64,000 nucleotides of DNA from Methanosarcina barkeri str. Wiesmoor (lineage in GTDB: Archaea; Halobacteriota; Methanosarcinia; Methanosarcinales; Methanosarcinaceae), in assembly GCF_000969985.1 (NCBI RefSeq), contig NZ_CP009526.1, positions 2,604,001-2,668,000 of the forward strand. Direction: 5' to 3'. Made by a program: the position numbers and the translations under genes. Numbering within the stretch: position 1 is the stretch's first letter; every line of letters begins with the position of its first letter. This document shows, piece after piece, positions 1 to 7,467 of this stretch. The notes under the pieces are model-generated. The model had not been told where the DNA came from, made no database searches, and worked only from the letters and a program-made list of their open reading frames with translations.

Positions 1-708
1 CCACTCAGCTATTGAATACAATAACAAACATAGAACCATTACCATTGCAAGTGCTTCTATTCTGGACTTTTTTTTCAGGTACACCTCAGATACTCTGAAA
101 CTCTTATCTTTAAGGAACCTGAACCCTCTTTTATCGGAACTGTTACCATCCAATGCTCTCACGAACAGAGGAATTCCTTTCTGGTCAGTAACCATAGAAA
201 TGGAAAAACGAAGTAAGTCTACTCTCTTGTCTTTAGGATGACCATGTGTAATGTTGATAGTTTGGCCGTTATCATCGTTCTCATAGTCACCATAAACACT
301 GAAATTTGTAGTGTCTGTATGGCAAGTACGGGAGTTAATTGGAACGTGTTTCATAGCTTGCAGAATTATATGATTGAAGATTTCGGTTGCTCCATATTCC
401 TGGATTTTGTCCAGAGTTCTGCCAAAAACGTCATCATTAAGAGATTCTGGGAGAACACCTTCTCCCAGTAACCTTTCAGTGGGCAAGTTTTCAAAGAAAG
501 CAGGAAATAGGTAAAGACAACGTTCAGTAAATCCTAAATCGTTAATGCACATTGCCTTAAGAACAGTAGAATGATAAATGTTATGGCCACTTTTCTGAGG
601 AAGAAGAGTGTCAATCAAATCTGAAATTTCAAGTTCGTCAAATACGCCAGCAATAAGACCATAATGACCAAGATGAGTTGTGGATTCAGAGCTGGGAGAG
701 AGAGTCAT
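1..708 (-). pseudogene. IS1634-family transposase, internally deleted, partial
   Basis: The reading frame starts at the ATG complementary to 706-708, the same start as the intact paralogue, and runs off the left edge. It keeps the N-terminal part with the conserved segment around HTDTTNF, then jumps to the C-terminal segment (KDKSFRVSEVYLKK region). The central region is missing, so it is very unlikely to be active. Confidence 0.8.
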
Positions 709-793
709 CAAGGGGAAATTGGATGAGATTTTATAAAAAGTAAGTACATGATCTGAAAAATATCAAACCAAGAAAATTTACTGCGGAAAGTGC
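1..793 (-). mobile_element. IS1634-type element, internal deletion derivative (cut by window edge)
   Basis: This is nearly identical to the 1921-3638 element in the same orientation. Compared with that copy it lacks the stretch corresponding to 2297-2974; the join is at 130/131 and has a short ctt overlap. The missing 678 bp is a multiple of three, so the frame is kept while about 226 codons of the transposase core are removed. The right end carries the same terminus (tactgcggaaagtg, ending about 793). The left end lies outside the window. Probably non-autonomous, but possibly mobilisable in trans by the intact copy (inference). Confidence 0.88.
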
Positions 794-863
794 ATGAAAC
801 TAAAATTTGGAATTAAAAAATCTTAAAGTGAAAGTTTACAATCTGATAAGCAGAGGATTCTTA

Positions 864-1892
864 ATGAGTTTTCGAAATAGAGTAAGTTTGCGAGATGCAA
901 TGAGAGGGATAGTTGAAGAACCCCTGCTTCCTATGGTTCCGAAACGTTTTGATTATATCGGGAACGTGGCCGTAATCTCAATTCCTCCAGAGCTTGCGGC
1001 TTATAAAGAAGCTATTGCCTCAAAGCTATTTTCTATGCGAGGCAATACGCGGGCTGTGCTTAATAAAGTAAGCAAACTCGGAGGAGAGCACAGAGTTGCA
1101 GATTTTGAGCTTCTGCTTGGGGAAACCACTGAGACCATTCATAGGGAAAACGGCTATGCCTATAAGCTGGATGTCAAAAAAGTCTTTTTTAATCCCCGCC
1201 TGTACTCTGAGAGAATGCGGGTAACCTCAAAAATTAAGTCGGGAGAAAATATCATAATTCCTTTTGCTGGAGTGGGCCCTTTTGTACTTCCTGCTGCAGG
1301 AAAAGGGGCAAAGGTTTATGCTATCGAAATAAATCCCGATGCCTATGCTTGCCTTCGGGAAAATATCAGGATTAACAGGCTTGAAGGACAAGTAACCGTA
1401 ATCCAGGATGACTTTGAGAATCTTTTCCTGAATGGGGAGATTTTCCAGATACTTGATTCAAAAACCTATAAAGAATCTCAAAATGGCGACAGTGATGAGA
1501 ATTGCGAAAAAGTCGGAACTGGTGAAAAATTTAGAATTAGCAAAAAAATTGAAAATGGTGAAAAAGCTGGAAATAATGCTTTTTCTAGCCTGTCCGCCTA
1601 CCCAGGTCCTGGCGAAGGAAAGAATAAAGAACTTCAGGTTCCAGGCAGCGGATTTGATAGAGCCATAGTGCCTACACCATATGGCATGGACCATTTTCTT
1701 GGCGAAATCTCAAAACTTGTCAGGAAGGAAGGATATATTCACTTCTACACTTTCAAAGCCGAATCTCAGATTCCTGGGCTGATTAATGAATACAAAAAAA
1801 TGGGACTTGAAGTGGAACTCTACAGGCGGGCTGGAGACGTTGCTCCAGGCATCAGCAGGTGGGTTTTTGATCTTGTTAAAAAAGAAATGTGA
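864..1892 (+). CDS. Trm5/Tyw2-family (COG2520) class I SAM-dependent tRNA methyltransferase
   Basis: Members of this archaeal family methylate or modify guanosine 37 of tRNA using S-adenosylmethionine. The fold is visible: an N-terminal RNA-binding part containing RGNTRAVLNKV, then the SAM site FAGVGPFVLPAAGKG followed by VYAIEINPDAY (acidic ribose-binding residue), and a late VPTPYG in place of the usual NPPY-type motif. A low-complexity, Lys/Glu/Asn-rich insert of roughly 70 residues sits between the SAM domain and that motif. I chose ATG 864 (342 aa) because agagga lies just upstream; a TTG start at 807 is also open but has no ribosome site. The gene is bracketed by two IS1634 copies. The exact position modified cannot be told from the sequence, and the atypical NPPY motif leaves Trm5 versus Tyw2-like roles open. 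Confidence 0.82.
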   Translation: MSFRNRVSLRDAMRGIVEEPLLPMVPKRFDYIGNVAVISIPPELAAYKEAIASKLFSMRGNTRAVLNKVSKLGGEHRVADFELLLGETTETIHRENGYAYKLDVKKVFFNPRLYSERMRVTSKIKSGENIIIPFAGVGPFVLPAAGKGAKVYAIEINPDAYACLRENIRINRLEGQVTVIQDDFENLFLNGEIFQILDSKTYKESQNGDSDENCEKVGTGEKFRISKKIENGEKAGNNAFSSLSAYPGPGEGKNKELQVPGSGFDRAIVPTPYGMDHFLGEISKLVRKEGYIHFYTFKAESQIPGLINEYKKMGLEVELYRRAGDVAPGISRWVFDLVKKEM

Positions 1893-1920
1893 AAGAAAAA
1901 AGTGTAGAGACTTGAGTTAT

Positions 1921-3638
1921 CCTACTTTCCGCAGTATTTTTTCACATATAATATTTTTCGTATTTTTCTCCCATCAATCTCAGCACTTTAATTGTTTCTT
2001 CATCCAGATTTAATACCTTCTTTATCCTCTTTCCCTCAATTTCGATCTCTAACTCTGTTATTCTCCTGAACTGAAAGAATACCCATTTCATTGTTGGAGT
2101 CTGTGTTTTCTTCTTTACTTGGTTTCTAATAGCTTCTTTTGTTTCCTCCAATCTTGTTCTCAGTTTCCATTCAGCTATTGAATACAATAACAAACACAGA
2201 ACCATTACCATTGCAAGTGCTTCTATTCTGGACTCTTTTTTCAGGTACACCTCAGACACTCTGAAACTCTTATCTTTAAGGAACCTGAACCCTCTTTCAA
2301 CTGTTCCCTGTTCTTTATAGTACTTTAGGAGTTGATCTGGAGTCAACTCCAGATCATTGGTTGCAAGAATGAACCTTCCTAACTTTGCTCTTTTTTCCTG
2401 TACTTTCTCCTGGTCGTGTTTTATCTCTGCTTCTATCAGGTAAAAAGTCTGTACATCTTCACCTTTCCTTGGTCTTCCTTTCTTGTTTTCAAGTCTGTGT
2501 GACTTAGTTTTTATTTCAAGTTTCTGGAATTCATACAGTTCATTCTCTTTCAACCATTGTTCAGCAGCCATTCTTGCGTCTGCTTCACAAGCAAACTCAT
2601 GATTAGAAAGCTTTTTAAGAGACTTTTCTGCTGCTTCAAGCTCTTTGAGAATCTTTTCATCAAATTTCTTCTCTTCCTTCTTTTTCATTTCCTCTGAACA
2701 GAATACAACCCATAACTGTTCTACTCCACCATAACAGGATTTTACAGCAGAACAAGAATAACGTTCATCAGAGCATGTTTCCAGAATTAAGTCTGTCATC
2801 AATAATTCCTTTGATTCATTGATGGTTGCAGGTACTCTCGAGATGAAAAAAGCGTTAGTTCCTATCTCTTTGACATTATCTTCAGTATAAAATGCACTGT
2901 CTGCAATATGGTAGACTCTCTGATCAAGATTCAGGTTCTGTGTTACTTCCTTTATGGTTTTGATGAGAACTTTCTTATCGGAACTGTTACCATCTAACGC
3001 TCTCACAAACAGAGGAATTCCTTTCTGATCAGTAACCATAGAAATAGAAAAACGAAGTAAATCGACTCTCTTATCTTTAGGATGACCATAAGTAATGTTG
3101 ATAGTTTTGCCGTTATCATCGTTTTTATAGTCACCATAAACACTGAAATTTGTAGTATCTGAATGACAAAAACGAGGATTAATAGGAACGTGTTTCATAG
3201 CTTGCAGAATTATATGATTGAAGATTTCGGTTGCTCCATATTCCTGGATTTTGTCCAGAGTTCTGCCAAAAACGTCATCATTAAGGTGTTCTGGGAGAAC
3301 ACCTTCTCCCAGTAACCTTTCAGTGGGCAAGTTTTCAAAGAAAGCAGGAAATAGGTAAAGACGACGTTCAGTAAATCCTAAACCGTTAATGCACATTGCC
3401 TTAAGAACAGTAGAATGAGAAATGTTATGGCCACTTTTCTTAGGAAGAAGAGTGTCAATCAAATCTGAAATTTCAAGTTCGTCAAATACGCCAGCAATAA
3501 GACCATAATGACCAAGATGAGTTGTGGATTCAGAGCTGGGAGAGAGAGTCATCAAGGGGAAATTGGATGAGATTTTATAAAAAGTAAGTACATGATTTGA
3601 AAAATATCAAATCCAGAAAATTTACTGCGGAAAGTGCG
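1921..3638 (-). mobile_element. IS1634-family insertion sequence, apparently complete
   Basis: Terminal inverted repeats are cctactttccgcagta at the left and its imperfect complement (tactgcggaaagtgcg) at the right. The 5-bp direct repeat gttat flanks it at 1916-1920 and 3639-3643, as expected for a target duplication in this family (5-6 bp). It carries one full transposase gene. The same ends recur at about 793, at 20691-20931, in degenerate form at 22936, and as a solo end near 42634. Confidence 0.9.
1942..3552 (-). CDS. IS1634-family transposase
   Basis: This 536-residue DDE transposase has the DUF4277-like N-terminal region (LGHYGLIAGVFDELEI) followed by the transposase DDE_Tnp_1-type core. 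Visible landmarks are the first catalytic region around HSDTTNFSVYG, the second around YHIADSAFYT, and a C-terminal GFRFLKDKSFRVSEVYLKK block typical of IS1634/IS4-like enzymes. The ATG complementary to 3550-3552 is chosen over an in-frame TTG one codon earlier. No frameshift or premature stop is seen, so this may be the only live transposase of this family in the window and a source of activity for the related MITEs. Confidence 0.9.
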   Translation of the reverse strand: MTLSPSSESTTHLGHYGLIAGVFDELEISDLIDTLLPKKSGHNISHSTVLKAMCINGLGFTERRLYLFPAFFENLPTERLLGEGVLPEHLNDDVFGRTLDKIQEYGATEIFNHIILQAMKHVPINPRFCHSDTTNFSVYGDYKNDDNGKTINITYGHPKDKRVDLLRFSISMVTDQKGIPLFVRALDGNSSDKKVLIKTIKEVTQNLNLDQRVYHIADSAFYTEDNVKEIGTNAFFISRVPATINESKELLMTDLILETCSDERYSCSAVKSCYGGVEQLWVVFCSEEMKKKEEKKFDEKILKELEAAEKSLKKLSNHEFACEADARMAAEQWLKENELYEFQKLEIKTKSHRLENKKGRPRKGEDVQTFYLIEAEIKHDQEKVQEKRAKLGRFILATNDLELTPDQLLKYYKEQGTVERGFRFLKDKSFRVSEVYLKKESRIEALAMVMVLCLLLYSIAEWKLRTRLEETKEAIRNQVKKKTQTPTMKWVFFQFRRITELEIEIEGKRIKKVLNLDEETIKVLRLMGEKYEKYYM

Positions 3639-3655
3639 GTTATTAAACAAGTAGA

Positions 3656-3838
3656 GATTTTGAGTCCTCATTGGGTAGATATTTTCAGTTCTCATTGGGT
3701 AGATATTTTTAGTTCTCATTGGGTAGATATTTTCAGTTCTCATTGGGTAGATATTTTCAGTTCTCATTGGGTAGATATTTTCAGTTCTCATTGGATAGAT
3801 ACATTCAGTCCCCATAGGGCAGATATTTTCAGTCCTCA
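3656..3838. repeat. 24-bp tandem repeat, about 7 copies
   Basis: The unit is roughly ttctcattgggtagatattt plus ttcag, repeated head to tail with a few substitutions at the distal end. Because the unit is 24 bp, both strands stay open, encoding an 8-residue repeat (MRTENIYP on the minus strand). It fills the gap between the IS right end and the stop codon of the 3829-5259 gene, and there are no spacers, so it is not a CRISPR. Confidence 0.9.
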
Positions 3839-5259
3839 AGCCCGATATGTTTAAGAAAATGATGATAATGTTCAGGTGGCAATCGAGAATAAAAGGCTCT
3901 GGTTACAACCTCACTAAGAGACGGGTGAATATCCATACCCCGCATTATTGGTTCAGGACTTCTTGACTCTGTATACATGAGAGGAATTATCTGATGGATC
4001 AGGACTGAAGCATGCGGGCCTATTATGTGAGCCCCCAGAATCTTTTCTTCCTCCGAATCCAGAATCACTTTTACGAAATAATCTCTGATTTCCATAGCCG
4101 ATCCTTTTGCAGTATCTTCAAAGAATTTGAGGCCTATGAGGATTCTTTCCTCTCCATACTTTTCTACGGCTTCCTGCTCTCTCATGCCTACTCCGGCAAT
4201 TTCAGGATATGAAAATACTGCATGGGGTACAGCATGATAGTCTGCCTTTGCTTTTTCTTTCAGGATCGCATTAAGGTAAACTATTCCAGACTCATAGTTT
4301 GCTACGTGCTTTAGCAGGTATTTTCCGTTTGCGTCCCCAAATGCCCAGATATTAGGCTGTGAGGTCTCAAGAAACTCGTTCACCAGAATCCAGCCATGAG
4401 TATCGGTTTTGATCCCTGCTCTATCAGGGTGGAGAATATCGGTATTCGGAGCTCTTCCTGTTGCCACAAGGACCTCGTCTACAGTGACTTTTACCTCCTT
4501 TCCAGAATTTTTATTCCTTGCAACAACCGTTTTCTGCCCGTTGTCTTCTTTTCGAACCTCTATAGCTTCGTGGTTTGTAATGATCTGCATGTACTCCGAC
4601 ATCTTCATACTGGCAAGTCTGGAGATCTCGGGTTCCTCCTGAGGAAGAAACTGGGAATTTCTTCCTATAACTGTGACCCGGGAGCCTATAGCTGAAAAAA
4701 AGTTCCCGTATTCGGCTGCAATGTAACTCCCTCCTAAGATGGCGAGCTTTTTTGGGCATTCCGTGAGCTTAAGCACCGTATCACTTGTAAGGTATCCTGC
4801 TTCTTCGAGGCCTTTAATGGTAGGAATTGCAGGTTTTGAGCCGGTACAGAGAAAGATCATTTTGGAGTGGAGGGTTTTTTCACCTACTTTCAGGGTGTAA
4901 GGTGAGATAAACTCTGCACTTTCGTGATAGTAATCAAGATACGGGTCATCGGTCAAACTCTTCCTTATTGCCTCTATGTCTTCTCCGCTTTTCCTGCGCA
5001 TCCTTTCCATAATGGCAAGGAAATCGATGTCCTTTATTTCAAGCTTAATTCCGAAAATGGATGCAGTTTCAATTTCCCTGATGAGTTCGGCAGGATAAAG
5101 CAGGATTTTTGAAGGAATACACCCTCTAGTAAGACAGATCCCGCCTGGTTCATCTTTGTCAATAACGGCAACTCTCATTTTCAGGTTTGAATCAAGAATA
5201 GGATTTATGTAGTTCATTGCAGAACCTGTACCTATTATAATAAGGTCGTAGTTTTCCAC
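3829..5259 (-). CDS. Dihydrolipoamide-dehydrogenase-like FAD/NAD(P) disulfide oxidoreductase
   Basis: A 476-residue protein of the class I pyridine nucleotide-disulfide oxidoreductase family, cytosolic, using FAD, NAD(P)H and a redox-active disulfide. It shows an N-terminal FAD Rossmann motif (IIIGTGSA), the active-site pair in GGICLTRGCIPSK (Cys42/Cys47), the NAD-binding block GGSYIAAEYG, the second FAD block FGDANGKYLL, and the C-terminal dimer-interface motif HPSLSE that supplies the His-Glu dyad. The usual form of the first motif is CLNxGC, so LTR is a small departure. No lipoyl or 2-oxoacid dehydrogenase genes are adjacent, so the true substrate (dihydrolipoamide, another disulfide, or a metal) is open. 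The gene stands alone, and its 3' end touches the 24-bp repeat. Confidence 0.88.
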   Translation of the reverse strand: MENYDLIIIGTGSAMNYINPILDSNLKMRVAVIDKDEPGGICLTRGCIPSKILLYPAELIREIETASIFGIKLEIKDIDFLAIMERMRRKSGEDIEAIRKSLTDDPYLDYYHESAEFISPYTLKVGEKTLHSKMIFLCTGSKPAIPTIKGLEEAGYLTSDTVLKLTECPKKLAILGGSYIAAEYGNFFSAIGSRVTVIGRNSQFLPQEEPEISRLASMKMSEYMQIITNHEAIEVRKEDNGQKTVVARNKNSGKEVKVTVDEVLVATGRAPNTDILHPDRAGIKTDTHGWILVNEFLETSQPNIWAFGDANGKYLLKHVANYESGIVYLNAILKEKAKADYHAVPHAVFSYPEIAGVGMREQEAVEKYGEERILIGLKFFEDTAKGSAMEIRDYFVKVILDSEEEKILGAHIIGPHASVLIHQIIPLMYTESRSPEPIMRGMDIHPSLSEVVTRAFYSRLPPEHYHHFLKHIGLED

Positions 5260-5414
5260 GCTTTTCCCTCATCAATAAGATTATAGCACCCAGCTTTACC
5301 GACTATAATATACAATTTACTTCTGGTTATATTTATGGATCAGAGTTTTGAATAATTTATATGAATAAGCGTAAAACCCCTAAGTCTTTAGCTTAGGGGA
5401 TATAAGCGTCAACT

Positions 5415-5810
5415 TCAACCCTGATTTCGTATATAATATTCTACCGCCTCTTTACTAACATTTCCGATTGTAGACGCAAAATATCCATCACTCCATAACG
5501 TATTTTCACCCCAATAATACTTTTCCAGATATTCTTTTTGTGTTTTCCATAACCCGTTCGTAGATTCTTGTTTCAATTTTCTGACAATAGATAAAACACT
5601 AACTTTTGGTTCACTCTTAATCACTAAATGAATATGGTCTTTGTCAGTTTCCATTTCAAGGATTTCAAAGTTAGACTTTTTTGAAATGTCAATCATAATC
5701 TGTTTGAGTTCTTCGCTAATTGATTCAAGTATGACTTTTCGGTATTTGCAAACGAAAATAATGTGTTACATTAACAAAAATTTGCTATGATTCCGTGTTT
5801 CATACTTCAT
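5415..5810 (-). pseudogene. IS200/IS605 TnpA Y1 transposase with one nonsense codon
   Basis: TnpA is the HUH single-strand transposase of this class. Reading from the ATG complementary to 5808-5810 gives 14 residues, then TAA at codon 15 (plus-strand tta 5766-5768), then an open frame of 116 residues starting HIIFVCKYRKVI. The HUH pair is in HIHLVI and the catalytic tyrosine is in VEYYIRNQG. The usual N-terminus of these proteins reads through this place as MYHIIFVCKYRK, so a single Tyr-to-stop change explains the break. Shorter starts would remove the first beta strand. The element is probably unable to move by itself. Confidence 0.85.
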
Positions 5811-5855
5811 ATTTAACAAAAAATATATATATTGTTAAACAATATAATACTTTGT

Positions 5856-6968
5856 ATGATGAAAGCGTTCAAATTTAGGCTCTATCCTACAGCTACACAA
5901 GCTGTTCAATTAAATCAGCATATAGGTAGCTGTAGGTTTGTCTACAATTGGGCACTTGATCAGAAAATTAAAACTTATGAACAGACAGGAAAATCAATTT
6001 CCAGATTTGACTTAAACAAAAAGCTTCCTGTCTTGAAAGCTTCTAATGAATGGTTAGGAGAAGTCAATTCTCAATCATTGCAGGGAATGACTAAGCAGGT
6101 TGAGTCTGCCTTCACTCGATTTTTCCGAGAGAAAAACGGCTTTCCTAAGTTCAAATCTAAGAAAAACCCAATTCAATCTTTTCCTGTACCTCAACACTAC
6201 TCCGTAAACTTTGAAAAAAACACTGTCAAGCTCCCTAAAATAGAACCAATTAAAGCAGTTTTTCACAGGAAGTTTGAGGGCGAGCTTAAAACAGCTACTG
6301 TTTCAAGGACATGTCAAGGACATTACTACATTAGTATCCTTGTTGAAGATGGAAAAGAACTTCCTACAAAACAGAAGTATTCAGAATCTACTACAGTGGG
6401 TCTAGATGTCGGGATTAAGGATTTTGCTATACTTTCCACAGGAGAAAAGATTGAGAATCCTAACTACCTGAAAAACTCTTTGAACAGGTTAAAGGTTCTT
6501 CAAAAAAGAGTATCAAGGAAACAGAACGGTTCTAAGAACAGGGTAAAAGCCAAACATAGGCTTGCTGTACTACATGACAAAATAACTAATCAGAGGAATG
6601 ACTTCCAGAACAAACTCTCTTTTAAACTCATAAGCGAAAACCAAGCAATAGCTCTGGAAACTCTGAATGTTAAAGGAATGGTCAAGAATCATCATTTGGC
6701 ACAGGCTATAAGTGATTCCGCATGGAGCAGTTTTGTAACAAAACTAGAGTATAAAGCTGAATGGTACGGAAAAACCATCCTGAGAATTGGGCAATTTGAA
6801 CCATCTTCTAAAGTATGTCATGTTTGTGGATATCATAATTCATATTTGACATTAAAAGATAGAGAATGGACTTGCCCAGACTGTAAAACAAAACATGATA
6901 GAGATATAAATGCCGCTATCAATATCAAGAAATTTGCTCTCATAGATCAAAATCGAATTGGATTATAA
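5856..6968 (+). CDS. tnpB: TnpB, RNA-guided RuvC-like nuclease of the IS605 element
   Basis: TnpB proteins are compact RNA-guided nucleases ancestral to Cas12. About 370 residues: an N-terminal helix-turn-helix part (SCRFVYNWALDQK), then the RuvC triad with Asp in GLDVGIKDFAI, Glu in ALETLNVKGM and Asp in HDRDINAAINI. A zinc finger lies between the last two (CHVCGY and CPDCK). All three catalytic acids and four cysteines are present, so the protein looks functional. ATG 5856 or 5859 is preferred over an upstream TTG (5832). Its guide RNA (omega RNA) would be expected to overlap the 3' end of the gene and the right hairpin, with the guide taken from the flank. Confidence 0.9.
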   Translation: MMKAFKFRLYPTATQAVQLNQHIGSCRFVYNWALDQKIKTYEQTGKSISRFDLNKKLPVLKASNEWLGEVNSQSLQGMTKQVESAFTRFFREKNGFPKFKSKKNPIQSFPVPQHYSVNFEKNTVKLPKIEPIKAVFHRKFEGELKTATVSRTCQGHYYISILVEDGKELPTKQKYSESTTVGLDVGIKDFAILSTGEKIENPNYLKNSLNRLKVLQKRVSRKQNGSKNRVKAKHRLAVLHDKITNQRNDFQNKLSFKLISENQAIALETLNVKGMVKNHHLAQAISDSAWSSFVTKLEYKAEWYGKTILRIGQFEPSSKVCHVCGYHNSYLTLKDREWTCPDCKTKHDRDINAAINIKKFALIDQNRIGL

Positions 6969-7060
6969 CACCTGCGGAACGCGGGGAAGAGCTTGGGGAC
7001 TTGCCCTCAATAGAGGGAGGAATGAACCAAGAAGACACTCAGTCTTTAGCTGAGTGGTAG
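6880..7060 (+). ncRNA. Candidate omega RNA region of TnpB
   Basis: In IS605-type elements the TnpB guide RNA covers the 3' end of tnpB and the right element end. Here the non-coding stretch 6969-7060 keeps GC-rich, foldable sequence (ctgcggaacgcggggaagag; then the cactcag/ctgagtg hairpin) after tnpB. The limits are inferred from position, not from a defined promoter or processing signal. Confidence 0.35.
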
Positions 7061-7075
7061 TTCACTTCTGCTTAC

Positions 7076-7164
7076 TCACGTATCAAAACTTTGTCAGTTC
7101 GCATTTACACCTGAAGAAATGAAGTGAACTACTCCTCCCTGAACCCCTTTCACGGCTCAGGTTC
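7076..7164. other. Junction between IS605 right end and PKD gene remnant
   Basis: No gene is seen. An inverted repeat is present: gtagttcacttc (around 7058-7069) and gaagtgaactac (around 7126-7137). It may mark an older element end. Confidence 0.4.
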
Positions 7165-7467
7165 GAGGGGGATACTTATGTGTTGGATTCTGCTGAATTG
7201 AAGTTTTTCCATCTCCAAAATTCCATTTCCATTTAGTACCTGCAACGAAATAACCTATGCAACTTATTATTTATTATAACTTTGATTGGCAACCTTGATA
7301 GTGAAAATCAAAACGTCCAATTGAAAATCTGCATAGTTCGTTCTGAGACGGGACCTTAGTTGGTGACCCTTTACTTTTGTCAGCAAATTTAATGTTTAAT
7401 GGTACTTTTCCTGAGGTTGGAGATGCAGAAAATGCAGCAACTGGCGTTTGGGAAGCTCTGGACACTT
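7165..7467 (-). pseudogene. Decayed fourth PKD repeat of the 7468-9801 gene
   Basis: Downstream of the stop of the beta-helix/PKD gene, the minus strand continues as TPVAAFSASPTSGKVPLNIK, the start of another PKD domain. It is out of frame by a 2-nt expansion (ta) in the run gttatataaaagtg. The domain is then split: its second half (WNFGDGK, then QNPTHKY) reappears at about 7168-7240 after roughly 105 unrelated bases (7241-7345). The short repeat actaa borders that insert on both sides. The ancestral gene therefore had at least four PKD repeats. Confidence 0.75.

Larger units (their letters stand above)
5355..7075. mobile_element. IS200/IS605-type element with divergent tnpA and tnpB
   Basis: It has a divergent tnpA (minus) and tnpB (plus) and subterminal hairpins at both ends instead of inverted repeats. 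The left hairpin pairs cccctaag (5377-5384) with cttagggg (5392-5399). The right hairpin pairs cactcag (7036-7042) with ctgagtg (7050-7056). The two hairpin loops are nearly the same (tcttta). Exact cleavage points are not determined; the limits given are approximate. It lies beside a decaying PKD-repeat gene. Confidence 0.85.

Noticed and set aside
3656-3838. Possible CRISPR array
   Set aside because: The repeats are directly adjacent, without spacers, and no cas genes are near.
3552-3854. Open frames on both strands over the 24-bp repeats
   Set aside because: They arise because the unit is a multiple of three; no ribosome site, family or codon bias supports a protein.
5766-5768. Pyrrolysine readthrough in tnpA
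   Set aside because: The codon is TAA, not TAG, so it is a plain nonsense codon.
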